64,000 nucleotides of DNA from Leptospira sp. WS60.C2 (GTDB lineage: Bacteria; Spirochaetota; Leptospiria; Leptospirales; Leptospiraceae). Location of the stretch: contig NZ_CP162134.1 of NCBI RefSeq assembly GCF_040833955.1, positions 186,001 through 250,000 on the forward strand. Direction: 5' to 3'. The notes below the pieces were generated by a model that ran no database searches, was not told the origin of the DNA, and saw nothing but the letters and a program-made list of their open reading frames with translations. The translations under genes were made by a program, and so were the position numbers. This document shows positions 9,693 through 18,903 of the stretch, one piece after another; position 1 is the first letter of the stretch, and every line of letters starts with the position of its first letter.

Positions 9693-11474
9693 ATGGGAAA
9701 AGAGTTAGAAGGAAAAACAATCTCACCAGAAGTCGAGTCTAAGCAAGCTCTCCAGATTCAGTATGAGGTTAGTATTTTTGACCTATACAAACACTACTTC
9801 CAGGTACGTTTGCTTGTTGAAACAAACCAGAAAGAGATTATTTTTTGTTTACCCAACTGGACTCCTGGATCTTACATGATCCGAGATTATGCAACCCACT
9901 TACATAAGTTTGATGCAAGAAATCTTCTTACACAGGAACCAGTCCATTGGGAAATGGTCGACTTACATCGATGGAAACTCACCCAACTCCCTCCCAAATT
10001 CGAAATCACATATATCATTTATGCGTTTGAAGATTTTACAGTCCGAACCAACTACCTGGAGACTGAATTTGGTTTTATCAATCCACCTGCCCTATTTTTA
10101 TATCCAGAAGGCAAATTAGACACAAAAGCCAGCATTGAATTCAAGGTATCGGATTATTTCCCAAATATCTATACAAGTTTACCAAGAGATGAGAACAATC
10201 CTCACAAGTTTTTATCCGATCATTTTGATGAATTATTTGATTCACCCTTTCACCTAAGCAAAAAAAATTCAACATTTTTTACTGCTGGAACCACCAAACA
10301 TGAATTACTGATCGAGGGAGATGTTTCTTTTGACTTTAAAACAAAACTGGCAAATGATTTACAAAAAATCACCGAAACACAAATCCAATGGATGGGAGAA
10401 AGTCCAAACGAATATTATCTATTTGTTTTAAACTTAAGTTTACCAGCGTACGGAGGATTGGAACACAAAGCTTCTAGTATCAATTATTTTAATCCAGAAC
10501 TCATCCATGACGAAGAAGAATACAAACGATTGCTGGAACTATTATCACATGAGTATTTTCATCTTTGGAATATTAAACGAATCCGTCCTATCGCACTTGG
10601 TCCTTTCGATTACCAAAAGCCTAACCTAACAAGAGAACTATGGATTGCGGAAGGATTCACAAGTTTTTATGACGCTTATTTTTTATTCCAGTCCGGATTT
10701 TTAAATTTGGATGAATATTTAAACAAACTTCAATCTGACATTTTTTCTTTGGAAGATAACGAAGCTGATTTTTGGATGAGTTTGGAAGAATCATCCTTTA
10801 CTGCTTGGACAAAATATTACAAAAGAAATGGGAATAGTCATAATATCACTGTCTCTTATTACACAAAGGGAGGAGTTCTAGCTCTTTGTATGAATTTATT
10901 CTTATTACAAGAATCCAAAGAGAAAAAAACCATCCGGCATGTATTTCACAAACTAAATGAAGTATTCGTAAAAGAAAAACAAAGAGGATTTACCAAACAA
11001 GAGTTTTTTGACACAGTTAAGGAAGTGACAGGTGTAGATTTAAAAATGGAATTCAATGACTATCTCGAATTACCAAAACCAATCCCAGTGGACTATTATT
11101 TGGATATGATTGGAATCCATCGTATTCAAACCGATTTAGTCGGAGAAACTGGTTTCAAAACAAAAGATAAAAATGGGAACCTTTTTGTGCAAAGAATTCA
11201 ACACAAATCTGACTCAGATTCGTTTGATTTGATGTTAGACGATGAGATTTTAGCAATCAATGGAAAAAGAGCAAGTATTTCTGTTTTACAAAAATTGGAA
11301 AAAAATCTTAGACCGGGGGAGAAGTTTCATCTAATCCTTTCTAGAGCAGGGAAAATCAAAGAGATAATGGCAACTGCCTCAGGTTATTATAAAACTAGAA
11401 AATTCATCATTTCAGAAGATTGTAGTCCCGAGAAAAAAGAATTACGGGAATATTTTTTAAGGAACATAATCTAA
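9693..11474 (+). CDS. M61-family metallopeptidase with PDZ domain
   Basis: 593 residues. The N-terminal beta domain (about 20-190; LPNWTPGSYMIRDYATH) is the typical M61 start. The catalytic domain has the zinc motif HEYFH at residues 286-290, followed by LWNIKRIRP, and the third ligand in LWIAEGFTSFY (Glu320). A PDZ-like region (about 470-560; DLMLDDEILAINGKRAS) is near the C-terminus. Family members are glycyl aminopeptidase-like and cleave N-terminal small residues. No signal peptide is apparent, so it is probably cytoplasmic. The stop overlaps the CorA start (TAATG), so the two are translationally coupled. Confidence 0.92.
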   Translation: MGKELEGKTISPEVESKQALQIQYEVSIFDLYKHYFQVRLLVETNQKEIIFCLPNWTPGSYMIRDYATHLHKFDARNLLTQEPVHWEMVDLHRWKLTQLPPKFEITYIIYAFEDFTVRTNYLETEFGFINPPALFLYPEGKLDTKASIEFKVSDYFPNIYTSLPRDENNPHKFLSDHFDELFDSPFHLSKKNSTFFTAGTTKHELLIEGDVSFDFKTKLANDLQKITETQIQWMGESPNEYYLFVLNLSLPAYGGLEHKASSINYFNPELIHDEEEYKRLLELLSHEYFHLWNIKRIRPIALGPFDYQKPNLTRELWIAEGFTSFYDAYFLFQSGFLNLDEYLNKLQSDIFSLEDNEADFWMSLEESSFTAWTKYYKRNGNSHNITVSYYTKGGVLALCMNLFLLQESKEKKTIRHVFHKLNEVFVKEKQRGFTKQEFFDTVKEVTGVDLKMEFNDYLELPKPIPVDYYLDMIGIHRIQTDLVGETGFKTKDKNGNLFVQRIQHKSDSDSFDLMLDDEILAINGKRASISVLQKLEKNLRPGEKFHLILSRAGKIKEIMATASGYYKTRKFIISEDCSPEKKELREYFLRNII

Positions 11475-12433
11475 TGCCAGCTTTATTCAATTACATTCTC
11501 ACTCCTTCCTCCAAAGAAGAGGTGTTACTCGATACACCACTTCCACTTTCACAAAAACATCCTAAACACTGGATTCACATTACAGCCGAAAACGAAGAAA
11601 AACTTACCTTTTTATTCCAAAAACACAATATCCACCAATTGACCATTGAAGATATTCTGAACCCAAACAGTAGAATCAAATTGGAAAAATTTCCCAATTA
11701 TATTTTTTTTATCTTTCGAGGATTTCATTTTGAAAGAAATCAACTCACTCAAAAGAATTTTAACTTTATACTCACTCCTAACCAAATCATCTCACTGACA
11801 TTAGATTATAGAGATAGCATTGGGAATATGATTGAAGATTGGAAATCCAATTCTAAGATTTTAGCAAAAGGATACGAGTTTGTCGTACATAAGATATTGG
11901 ATATCGAGACAGACCACACTTTGGCGATCACTCAAAAAATCGAAGAGAGAATTGAACATTTCGAAGACCAAATTTTTACCAATGCAAAATCCTTAGATAT
12001 CAGTAACGTGTATAGCCTTCGCTCCAGTTTACTTTCTATCAAAAAAGGTATGTTACAAAACAAAGAAGTGTTAGAAGACTTGGAAAAAATTAAAAATAGT
12101 TTTTTTAGCGATGAAGCTGATGCTTTTTTCCGCGATGTTAGAGACCATTCCATCCGCATTTTAGAATTAGTGGATAGTAATATTGAGTCCATCTCCTCCG
12201 CACTCGAGGCCCATATTGCTATTTCCACTCGAAAAACGAATGAAATCATGAAAATTTTGACCATCATGACTGCAATCATGTTACCGATGTCACTTGTTGC
12301 TGGAATTTATGGAATGAACTTTCGACACATGCCCACTTTGGAATGGGAATATGGTTTTGTTTCAGCCATTAGTGCCATGGGGCTCCTAGGCTTTTTGATG
12401 TTAGTTTATTTTAGAATCAAACGTTGGTATTAA
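11474..12433 (+). CDS. corA: CorA-type magnesium/divalent cation channel
   Basis: 319 residues, the usual CorA length: a large cytoplasmic alpha/beta and coiled-coil domain (1-250), then two C-terminal membrane helices (about 255-276 and 294-313). The selectivity motif YGMNF sits at residues 279-283, directly after helix 1. CorA forms pentameric Mg2+ (also Co2+/Ni2+) channels in the inner membrane. The short periplasmic loop HMPTLEWEYG is consistent. Start overlaps the peptidase stop by one base. The next gene is convergent, 18 bp away. Confidence 0.93.
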   Translation: MPALFNYILTPSSKEEVLLDTPLPLSQKHPKHWIHITAENEEKLTFLFQKHNIHQLTIEDILNPNSRIKLEKFPNYIFFIFRGFHFERNQLTQKNFNFILTPNQIISLTLDYRDSIGNMIEDWKSNSKILAKGYEFVVHKILDIETDHTLAITQKIEERIEHFEDQIFTNAKSLDISNVYSLRSSLLSIKKGMLQNKEVLEDLEKIKNSFFSDEADAFFRDVRDHSIRILELVDSNIESISSALEAHIAISTRKTNEIMKILTIMTAIMLPMSLVAGIYGMNFRHMPTLEWEYGFVSAISAMGLLGFLMLVYFRIKRWY

Positions 12434-12451
12434 ACGGAGTGCTAATCGAGT

Positions 12452-14269
12452 TTAGGTCCCAACAAAATTACGAATTTGTACAAATACTTCAGGATCTTCC
12501 ATTGGAGGATCGATTTCACCACGAATCCATTGGTTCAGTAGTTCTTTCAGCCGTTTATTAAGTGTTTCAAACTCAGGTGAGTTTGGAAACAGGATGATGG
12601 AATGAGTTTTGACTGATTTTCCTGTAGTGGATACAAATGCAAAATCTGGAATCATCTTTTCTAAGGTCTCTGCAGAAAAAGCTGGATAGTTGATCCCAAG
12701 CCATTCCACAGATGGGAGACAATTTTTATTGAAATATGCATCAGAAAGAGCAGATACCAGTGCTTTTTTCAGTTGTTGTTTTCTTTCCTTTTCAACTCGC
12801 TCTTCTCTTTCGCGCAGTTTTTTCTTGAAGTAGTTCTCTCTGCGCTTTTGGTATAAAAACTGTCGATCCATTTGTAAAAAAGTCAAAATCGATTTTGCTT
12901 TCGCATAACCAGAGTTTACAATGGGAGTGATACCTAAATAATAGAATAACTTATAAAACCAAGGTATGTAATTGAAATAAACAGCCTGTAAATTTTTCCC
13001 ATAAGTTTTGACAAACTCTTCATCTTTGAAGATGGGTTTGAGTTCTTTTTCATTCAGTTCTAGAATGGCTTTTAAATATAAAATATGTTCCGTCGTGAAA
13101 CGATAATTCTGATAAATCAAATTATTGATGTCTTTGATATTATTTTGGTTATTGTTCACAAAAATAGCAATTTTTGCATCTGCATCATGCCATTCTGCGG
13201 ATAATACTTTTGGGTTTTTTCTTAGAAGATCAATGATCACTAGATTGTGTTCATCGTCTTTTTCTAAATTGATCCGAAGCAAACGTGAGTCAAAATCGAA
13301 CTGACTGTCTAACATTTTCATGTAGACTTTTAAGAGCCGATCAACTTCCTTTTTCTTTTCTAATTCAGCAAACTTCCCCGCAATTTCCGTTACCTTCTTC
13401 ACATTGTGAACAAAGGAATAAAATCCATTTTCTTTTAGAATTTCCTTAAACCCGTACAAGGTATCTACTTTGGCACGAATGATCTCAATCTCACTGATTT
13501 CAACGTCTGAAGTGCCCGGGGCAAATAACCGGTCTAGTGCCAATCGAATTTCAGAATCAAAGGCTTTGGCAAGTGGTTCTACCTTTGTCATCAGATATTC
13601 ATTCGCAATATTTAAAAAGTTTGCCGCCTCAGTTTCAGGAACATAGTAAAATCCAATATGAGGTAAAACGATTACTTTTGGTTCTGCTGAAAGTTCATCG
13701 ATGATAAGTCCACGCGATCGTTTTAGCATTTCAGAAGAAGGTTGTAATGGGAACTGTTTAGGATCAAGCAATCGATCGAGTTCGTCACCTGGCCCTTCTT
13801 CTTTGTAATCAATATCAGCTAACTTATTTAATACGGCACGCCAAGTATCTTCGGTTAAAATTCTTTTATTTTCAATGTATTTGTACAAATGTTCTGTCGA
13901 ACGACCAATGAGTAATTTGTAAGGTTCCTCTAACGGCATTCCACTTGGCAATCCAACCAAAAATGGAACTAGACGTAGTTCACCCAAATCAGTATCATAT
14001 TTGATTTCAAAAAGTTGTGTTGCCAGTCCATAATCAATGAGTTCCCACATTTGATCGAGAGCTGTTTCTCTGTCCATTTTGAGTTTTTCAAAATTGGAAT
14101 CGGTTGGACGAAAGAGATGTCCTGCTTCAATGTTTTCCTTGGAACTTTGTGCTTCTACTGTTTTCATAATAGAAAGCGCTTCTTTTTGTAAGATTATTCC
14201 AGAAGACCTACCCAAATGTTCTTTGGTAGTGAGTTGTAAAAAATGATCGTGTGGTGGTGAGATTCTCAT
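12452..14269 (-). CDS. Conserved protein of unknown function, 605 residues
   Basis: 605 residues, no signal peptide or membrane helix, mostly helical and highly charged, with a basic coiled-coil-like stretch at about 478-505 (KKKLREREERVEKERKQQLKKA). No domain was recognised. It begins four bases after the stop of the upstream SDR gene. An internal ATG at 14167 (MKTVEAQSS) is an alternative start, and neither has a strong Shine-Dalgarno sequence. It is the last gene of the efp-mtnB-SDR-SDR operon. The spacing argues for co-expression, but nothing in the sequence says what it does. It is probably a Leptospira-specific cytoplasmic protein. Confidence 0.7.
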   Translation of the reverse strand: MRISPPHDHFLQLTTKEHLGRSSGIILQKEALSIMKTVEAQSSKENIEAGHLFRPTDSNFEKLKMDRETALDQMWELIDYGLATQLFEIKYDTDLGELRLVPFLVGLPSGMPLEEPYKLLIGRSTEHLYKYIENKRILTEDTWRAVLNKLADIDYKEEGPGDELDRLLDPKQFPLQPSSEMLKRSRGLIIDELSAEPKVIVLPHIGFYYVPETEAANFLNIANEYLMTKVEPLAKAFDSEIRLALDRLFAPGTSDVEISEIEIIRAKVDTLYGFKEILKENGFYSFVHNVKKVTEIAGKFAELEKKKEVDRLLKVYMKMLDSQFDFDSRLLRINLEKDDEHNLVIIDLLRKNPKVLSAEWHDADAKIAIFVNNNQNNIKDINNLIYQNYRFTTEHILYLKAILELNEKELKPIFKDEEFVKTYGKNLQAVYFNYIPWFYKLFYYLGITPIVNSGYAKAKSILTFLQMDRQFLYQKRRENYFKKKLREREERVEKERKQQLKKALVSALSDAYFNKNCLPSVEWLGINYPAFSAETLEKMIPDFAFVSTTGKSVKTHSIILFPNSPEFETLNKRLKELLNQWIRGEIDPPMEDPEVFVQIRNFVGT

Positions 14270-14272
14270 ACA

Positions 14273-15010
14273 CTAAATCGCAGTGATTCCACCATCAACG
14301 GTCCAATTCGATCCAGTAATATAACCAGATTCTTTTTGAAGAAGGAAATTCACAACACGAGCAATTTCAGATGGTTCCGCAATTCGTTTGACAGGAGTTT
14401 GGTGAATGATTTTGGTTTTATGATCGGAGATTTGGTCTTCTTGGATTCCCATATTGGTGTCAACATAACCTGGACTAACAGCATTTGCTGTGATCCCAAA
14501 TTTTCCCCATTCATCAGCAATCGATTTCATAAATCCAACTAACCCATGTTTGGAGGCAGAATAAGCTACAGAATTTCCAGCGCCAACGATCGATAAAGAA
14601 GAGGCAATCGCTACAATTCGCCCAAATTTCAGTTTTTTGAAAATCGGCAAAACAGATTTGGAAAGTAAATAAAGACTTGTGAGATTGATTCGAAAAATGG
14701 ATTCCCATTCCTCAATGGAAACGTCTGTGATGGGATGGTAAGGTCCACCAAACCCCGCCGTATGTACGATCCCATACAGATCCCCCATATCAGAGGATTC
14801 CGTAATGATTTTGGACAAACTGCGCTCAACGACAAACGGGGTTTCGGACAAATCCACTTCTCGGAAGGTTTCTTGTAAAATCGGTTCTTTCGGTCGTACT
14901 TTGTCGAGATTCCATACAGAAAAACCAGATAGGACTAGGGTTCTTACAATTTCTCGCCCAATCCCGCCACTGCCACCTGTCACGAGAACAATCGATTCCT
15001 TGATATCCAT
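14273..15010 (-). CDS. Short-chain dehydrogenase/reductase
   Basis: 245 residues, classical SDR: cofactor loop TGGSGGIG (residues 10-17), the catalytic YxxxK in YSASKHG, and the post-catalytic AVSPGYVDTNM loop, closing with SGYITGSNWTVDGG as in FabG-like enzymes. It reduces or oxidises a carbonyl/hydroxyl with NAD(P)H in the cytoplasm; the substrate is not evident. It lies five bases after another SDR on the same strand, within the operon led by efp and mtnB. The two SDRs are only distantly alike, so this is not a recent duplication. Confidence 0.9.
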   Translation of the reverse strand: MDIKESIVLVTGGSGGIGREIVRTLVLSGFSVWNLDKVRPKEPILQETFREVDLSETPFVVERSLSKIITESSDMGDLYGIVHTAGFGGPYHPITDVSIEEWESIFRINLTSLYLLSKSVLPIFKKLKFGRIVAIASSLSIVGAGNSVAYSASKHGLVGFMKSIADEWGKFGITANAVSPGYVDTNMGIQEDQISDHKTKIIHQTPVKRIAEPSEIARVVNFLLQKESGYITGSNWTVDGGITAI

Positions 15011-15015
15011 CGGAC

Positions 15016-15747
15016 TTACAAAATTCCTTTTTTTGGGGTAATGGATAAGTCATCCACAAAGATAGATTTAGGCAAGTGGGAAATACTCCACAAATACTCG
15101 GAAATGTCCGAAATCGAAATCATGTCTTTCTTGTCAAACGCAGGTCTTGTGTCCCAAATCTCGGTGGCAACTGCCCCAAGACTCACGTGTACCACCTTCG
15201 TTCCAAAGGGTTTCCATTCTTCCCGAAGCGCCCGAGAAATCCCAAGAACCGCATGTTTCGAAGCACAGTATGCGACGGATTCTGGGAAACCTTGTTTGCC
15301 AGCGGTGGAACCTAAAAAGACAAACGTAGATGCATCCAAAGTCGGCAAAATAGGAGCAAAGACACGAGAAAGTTTGATGAGGGACTCTACGTTTAACTCC
15401 AAATGCGCGCGTAAATCAGAATCCAAAAGATCCTCGATGGGACCAAAGACTCCATCACCCAATGCAAAGTAAACGACAGCGGAAACAGGGGACACTAGAT
15501 CTTTTGTTTCTTTCGCATAACATTCCTTTAATTTGTTTTGGAAGGTTTGAAAGTGAGTGGGATTTTTCGCATCCCAATGGTAAGTACCTTCTTCCCGTAT
15601 GGAGAAGGTCGATAGATCTTTCGTTCCCTTTCTAGAGAATCCAAACACTTGGGTCTCAGGTTTTTTTTCGGATTCAAATCGCCTATAAAGACCCTCGCCT
15701 ATCCCGGAACCAATTCCAAAAATATAAACATGGGTCTTTCGTTTCAT
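15016..15747 (-). CDS. Short-chain dehydrogenase/reductase, second of the pair
   Basis: 243 residues from the ATG at 15747. This start overlaps the mtnB stop as ATGA and places the cofactor loop IFGIGSGIG (about 8-16) at the N-terminus, as expected. A longer reading from 15825 would run inside mtnB and is rejected. Catalytic YCASKHA is present and FLGSTAGKQG supplies the serine region. It is more divergent than the neighbouring SDR and ends without the VDGG tail. The substrate is unknown. Coupling to mtnB suggests a carbonyl compound linked to that pathway, but this is only inference. Confidence 0.85.
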   Translation of the reverse strand: MKRKTHVYIFGIGSGIGEGLYRRFESEKKPETQVFGFSRKGTKDLSTFSIREEGTYHWDAKNPTHFQTFQNKLKECYAKETKDLVSPVSAVVYFALGDGVFGPIEDLLDSDLRAHLELNVESLIKLSRVFAPILPTLDASTFVFLGSTAGKQGFPESVAYCASKHAVLGISRALREEWKPFGTKVVHVSLGAVATEIWDTRPAFDKKDMISISDISEYLWSISHLPKSIFVDDLSITPKKGIL

Positions 15748-16373
15748 AACCTTCGGGCCATCACTTGTAAGAGAAAATGTACTGCTTCGAGGTGTTTGTT
15801 TGCTTCTTTGATCGTCTTTCCCCAAACCGTTGGACCATGTCCTTCGATGAGTAAAAAAGGAACTTTTGGAATTCCGTTTTCAGTGAAATACCGTTTGATT
15901 TCGTTTGCTATGGTTGGTACGTGCGTGTGGTTATAAAAAACGGGCATGGTCAGATTTGGTTTTTCGTCCCAAATCCCAAAAGCTTTGATGATCTCAATGG
16001 GTGGAAGAGAAATCTCACGAAAGCCTTCTTCCTTACCAACACCAAACTCTAGTAAGTTGGAATCAATGGTGTGCACATGTAGGCATGAACCCACATCAGG
16101 CATCTGGGAATACAAAACTTGGTGGATACTGGTTTCGGCAGATGGTTTTAACCCTTCGGCCGCTTTGACCAAACTTCCATCCGAGACGGCAACACACACA
16201 AAATCAGTTTCTTGTAATTCGCCTTTGTGTTTGCCCGAAGCAGTGATCCAAAATTGAGTAGGAATTACCTCGTCACGGGTAGACAAATTACCAGCAGTGG
16301 CAAACATCCACTGCCGAGAGTAGTAAAGATGAGAAAGTCTGGTGATTTCCTGTAAGGGAGTGATCAATTCCAA
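15744..16373 (-). CDS. mtnB: Methylthioribulose-1-phosphate dehydratase (class II aldolase fold)
   Basis: 209 residues, the family length. Zinc ligands are visible as HVH (His99, His101) and His179 in EGHGPTVWG; Glu80 in SAETSIH is the expected catalytic acid. ATAGNLSTR and TASGKHKG form the phosphate-binding part. MtnB dehydrates 5-methylthioribulose 1-phosphate in the methionine salvage pathway. Other class II aldolases (fuculose, ribulose-phosphate) share the fold, but the wording of motifs favours MtnB. Start is TTG, two bases after the efp stop; the 3' end overlaps the next SDR by 4 bp. No other mtn gene is in the window. Confidence 0.85.
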   Translation of the reverse strand: MELITPLQEITRLSHLYYSRQWMFATAGNLSTRDEVIPTQFWITASGKHKGELQETDFVCVAVSDGSLVKAAEGLKPSAETSIHQVLYSQMPDVGSCLHVHTIDSNLLEFGVGKEEGFREISLPPIEIIKAFGIWDEKPNLTMPVFYNHTHVPTIANEIKRYFTENGIPKVPFLLIEGHGPTVWGKTIKEANKHLEAVHFLLQVMARRL

Positions 16374-16375
16374 AT

Positions 16376-16942
16376 CTACTTGTTGACGCGCTCCACGTAT
16401 GTAAGATCACGAAGGTCAATCTTAACTGTGTCACCTTGTTTCACAAAGATTGGAACGTTGATCTCTCCACCAGTTTCTACAGTGACTCGTTTGAGTGCAA
16501 GACCCGTTGTATCACCCTTCAAACCATCTTCTGCATACGTTACTTCCAACACAGCAAAGTTAGGAGGTGTTACTCCAATTGGTTTGTCATTGTAAAATGC
16601 CACTTCCACTGGAGTTTCTTCCTTCATAAACGGAAGGATGTCTTCTACGTAATCTTTAGAAACAGGGATTTGTTCGTAATCGTTTACATCCATAAAAATG
16701 ATTTGGTCACCATCTGCATAACAATACTGCATCTTACGGCGTTCCAAATCCACGCTTTCTAATTTTTCTGCGGCTTTGAAGGTTCTTTCGATGGAAGAAT
16801 CGCGGACAATGTTTTTTAGTTTGGTACGGATGAATGCAGACCCTTTACCAGGGTTTACAAATTCTGTTTTGACGACGGAATAAAGCTCATTGTCGATTTT
16901 GAGGATCATTCCTTTTTTTACTTCTGTGATACCTAAGTTCAT
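16376..16942 (-). CDS. efp: Translation elongation factor P
   Basis: 188 residues from the ATG at 16942; a longer frame to 17005 exists but the family starts at MNLGITEVKKG. Three beta domains: KOW-like N-terminal (1-64), OB (65-127) and C-terminal OB (128-188, GLALKRVTVETGGEINVPIFVKQGD). The modification loop is VNPGKGSA with Lys33, the residue that receives beta-lysine in EF-P of the EpmAB type. EF-P rescues ribosomes stalled at proline runs. The presumed modifying enzymes are the divergent gene 68 bp away (epmB) and the ligase gene at 35815-36786 (epmA). It is first gene of a five-gene operon. Confidence 0.96.
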   Translation of the reverse strand: MNLGITEVKKGMILKIDNELYSVVKTEFVNPGKGSAFIRTKLKNIVRDSSIERTFKAAEKLESVDLERRKMQYCYADGDQIIFMDVNDYEQIPVSKDYVEDILPFMKEETPVEVAFYNDKPIGVTPPNFAVLEVTYAEDGLKGDTTGLALKRVTVETGGEINVPIFVKQGDTVKIDLRDLTYVERVNK

Positions 16943-17010
16943 AATTTCGTTACTCGTAAACAAAATCCGAGGGACTTGGCATAGTGTCAACCGAAGTATG
17001 GTCATAAGCG

Positions 17011-18075
17011 ATGACTTGGTCCGATTGGAAATGGCAATTACAAAACCGCATCACCACTTTGGCGGATTTGGAAAGGGAAATCACACTCACAGACGAAGAG
17101 CGTGAGTCATTTGTGAAAGCGTTCGAACAGTTCCAATTCGCCGTAACCCCTTATTATTTGGCAAGGTTAGACAAAAATAACCCCGATTGCCCGGTGCGAA
17201 AACAAATCCTACCACGTTCAGGGGAACTCATCCGAAAACCCAACGAAACCGAAGACCCACTCGCCGAAGAAATCCACATGCCTGTCAAGGGTGTCACACA
17301 TCGTTATCCCGACCGAGCGATCTGGTACATCTCTCATGTCTGTGCTGTATACTGTCGTTTCTGCACACGGAAACGAAAAGTATCCGATCCAGAAGAAACT
17401 CCCAATCGGATGGAATGGGAAAAGGCTCTTGATTACTTCCGAACTAAAACAGAAATCCGCGAAGTCATTTTGTCAGGTGGTGATCCACTCACTCTTTCCG
17501 ATTCCTCTCTGGAGTATTTACTTGGTGCATTAAAAAATATCCCCCATCTAAACCAAGTCAGGATCCACACCCGTCATCCCGTTACCATGCCGATGCGCCT
17601 CACGGAGAGTTTGAATTCTGTTTTTTCCAAACATTTCCCAATTTACATGGTCACTCATTTCAACCATCCTAATGAAATTTCAGATGAAACGAAATTCTAT
17701 GTTATGCGAATGATTAAAGAAGGGCATGTTTCGGTTTTTAACCAATCGGTATTACTGGCAGGTATCAATGATGATGCAAACATTTTATCGGAGCTTAATT
17801 ACAAACTAATCTCTATCGGGGTCAAACCATATTACCTGCACCAATGTGATGAAGTGTTTGGCAGTTCAGACTTCGTTGTTCCTATTGAAAAAGGAATTGA
17901 GATCTATCGCAGGCTTAGAGGCTACCACTCTGGCATCACCATTCCCAATTATGTAAAAGACCTAACCGGGGGAGGCGGAAAAGTATTACTCTCTCCTGAG
18001 TATTTGCAAAAGAAAACAGAGAAAGGTTACCTCTTCCAAAATTACCTAGGAGATGAATATGAAGTGGGCCATTAA
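17011..18075 (+). CDS. epmB: EF-P lysine 2,3-aminomutase EpmB (radical SAM, KamA family)
   Basis: 354 residues. The radical SAM cluster motif CxxxCxxC is Cys111, Cys115, Cys118 (HVCAVYCRFCTRKR). SGGDPL and the following HTRHPV strand are typical of lysine 2,3-aminomutases; PNYVKDLTGGGGK near the C-terminus is the substrate/PLP region. The short form (about 350 residues rather than over 400 for catabolic KamA) and the position next to efp favour EpmB, which isomerises alpha-lysine to (R)-beta-lysine for EF-P. A free-lysine aminomutase cannot be excluded. Divergent from efp with 68 bp between starts; overlaps the next gene by 23 bp. Confidence 0.85.
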   Translation: MTWSDWKWQLQNRITTLADLEREITLTDEERESFVKAFEQFQFAVTPYYLARLDKNNPDCPVRKQILPRSGELIRKPNETEDPLAEEIHMPVKGVTHRYPDRAIWYISHVCAVYCRFCTRKRKVSDPEETPNRMEWEKALDYFRTKTEIREVILSGGDPLTLSDSSLEYLLGALKNIPHLNQVRIHTRHPVTMPMRLTESLNSVFSKHFPIYMVTHFNHPNEISDETKFYVMRMIKEGHVSVFNQSVLLAGINDDANILSELNYKLISIGVKPYYLHQCDEVFGSSDFVVPIEKGIEIYRRLRGYHSGITIPNYVKDLTGGGGKVLLSPEYLQKKTEKGYLFQNYLGDEYEVGH

Positions 18076-18613
18076 CCTTTTTTTGATTTTGAATTGTTTA
18101 CACTTTGGCTTCACTGTTTGTAAAACAACACATCCAATTGCAAATCCCAAAGAAACACCATTTCCCAAACCAAATGAAACCAAACAAAATCTTCCCCTAA
18201 CAAAGGAACTGCGACTTACCTACCATGCCGTTTGGGTCGGCAAAGAGAATTTTGAACTCACTGAATCGAGTTCCCTGTTTGGAACGGGAAACCAATACAG
18301 AATCCAATGGATGGGAGACAAAGAATTCACTTGGTTACGTTTGTCTTCTACTGACAGGGAAAACCAATCCCAATTTCGCTATTATTTTAAAGACGAAACC
18401 CAGAATCCTGATGTTTCCTACTTTGTCTGGGGACAAAAAAAATGCAGTGTGCAGGTCTTCCGAATGCCAGAAGGAGAGCTGTATCTCCGCTGGGAGGGAA
18501 TCCATAACGGATTTTTACTCGTGTTTGAATCTTCTACTAAAAAAGCGGATTCTCCGAAAGAATTGGCAAAAACCTTTCACAACCTCATCCAAACATCCTT
18601 AGAAGTGTACTAA
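18053..18613 (+). CDS. Putative lipoprotein of unknown function
   Basis: 186 residues (a second ATG lies two codons in). The N-terminus is a signal peptide ending in FGFTVCKTT, a loose lipobox with Cys23 as possible lipid site, followed by a proline/lysine-rich linker. The rest is a beta-rich domain of about 130 residues (TYHAVWVGKENFELTES, YYFKDETQNPDVSYFVWG) with no recognised family. The start lies inside the epmB 3' end, so it is translationally coupled to it, although a role in EF-P modification is unlikely for an exported protein. Confidence 0.65.
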   Translation: MNMKWAINLFLILNCLHFGFTVCKTTHPIANPKETPFPKPNETKQNLPLTKELRLTYHAVWVGKENFELTESSSLFGTGNQYRIQWMGDKEFTWLRLSSTDRENQSQFRYYFKDETQNPDVSYFVWGQKKCSVQVFRMPEGELYLRWEGIHNGFLLVFESSTKKADSPKELAKTFHNLIQTSLEVY

Positions 18614-18696
18614 TCGATTTTTTCGAAAGCAGTGTTTTTTTAGAAAAAAAGATTAGGCAAATGAAAAGGTGCCGTTAGGCTTTGAGGAGAAATTTT

Positions 18697-18903
18697 ATGT
18701 GGTTAAAACTTGGCGAATCGGAAGTCATCAACTTGGACTATGTTGCATCGATAAAAAAAAATCCAAACCAACCTTCCATTGAAATCATTTACCAAGATTT
18801 AAACAATGTAAAGTCCCTTCCCTTCCCAGGCAAAGAAGAACGTGACCGTGCCTTCAAAGCCATATTGGAAAACCTTTCCCGAATGAAATTATACTTTGAA
18901 TGA
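18697..18903 (+). CDS. Small cytoplasmic protein, unknown function
   Basis: 68 residues from the ATG at 18697, chosen because GAGGAG lies at 18684-18689, seven bases upstream; an in-frame TTG at 18682 would overlap that site. The sequence (MWLKLGESEVINLDYVASIKK) looks like a small beta-sheet fold, ending in a helix (RDRAFKAILENLSRMK). No family was recognised. The stop overlaps the next start (ATGA), so it forms a two-gene unit with the nucleotidyltransferase-like protein. Confidence 0.7.
   Translation: MWLKLGESEVINLDYVASIKKNPNQPSIEIIYQDLNNVKSLPFPGKEERDRAFKAILENLSRMKLYFE

Noticed and set aside
15016..15825. Longer SDR start at 15825
   Set aside because: It would put 26 extra residues inside mtnB before the cofactor-binding strand; the ATG at 15747 overlaps the mtnB stop in the usual coupled manner.
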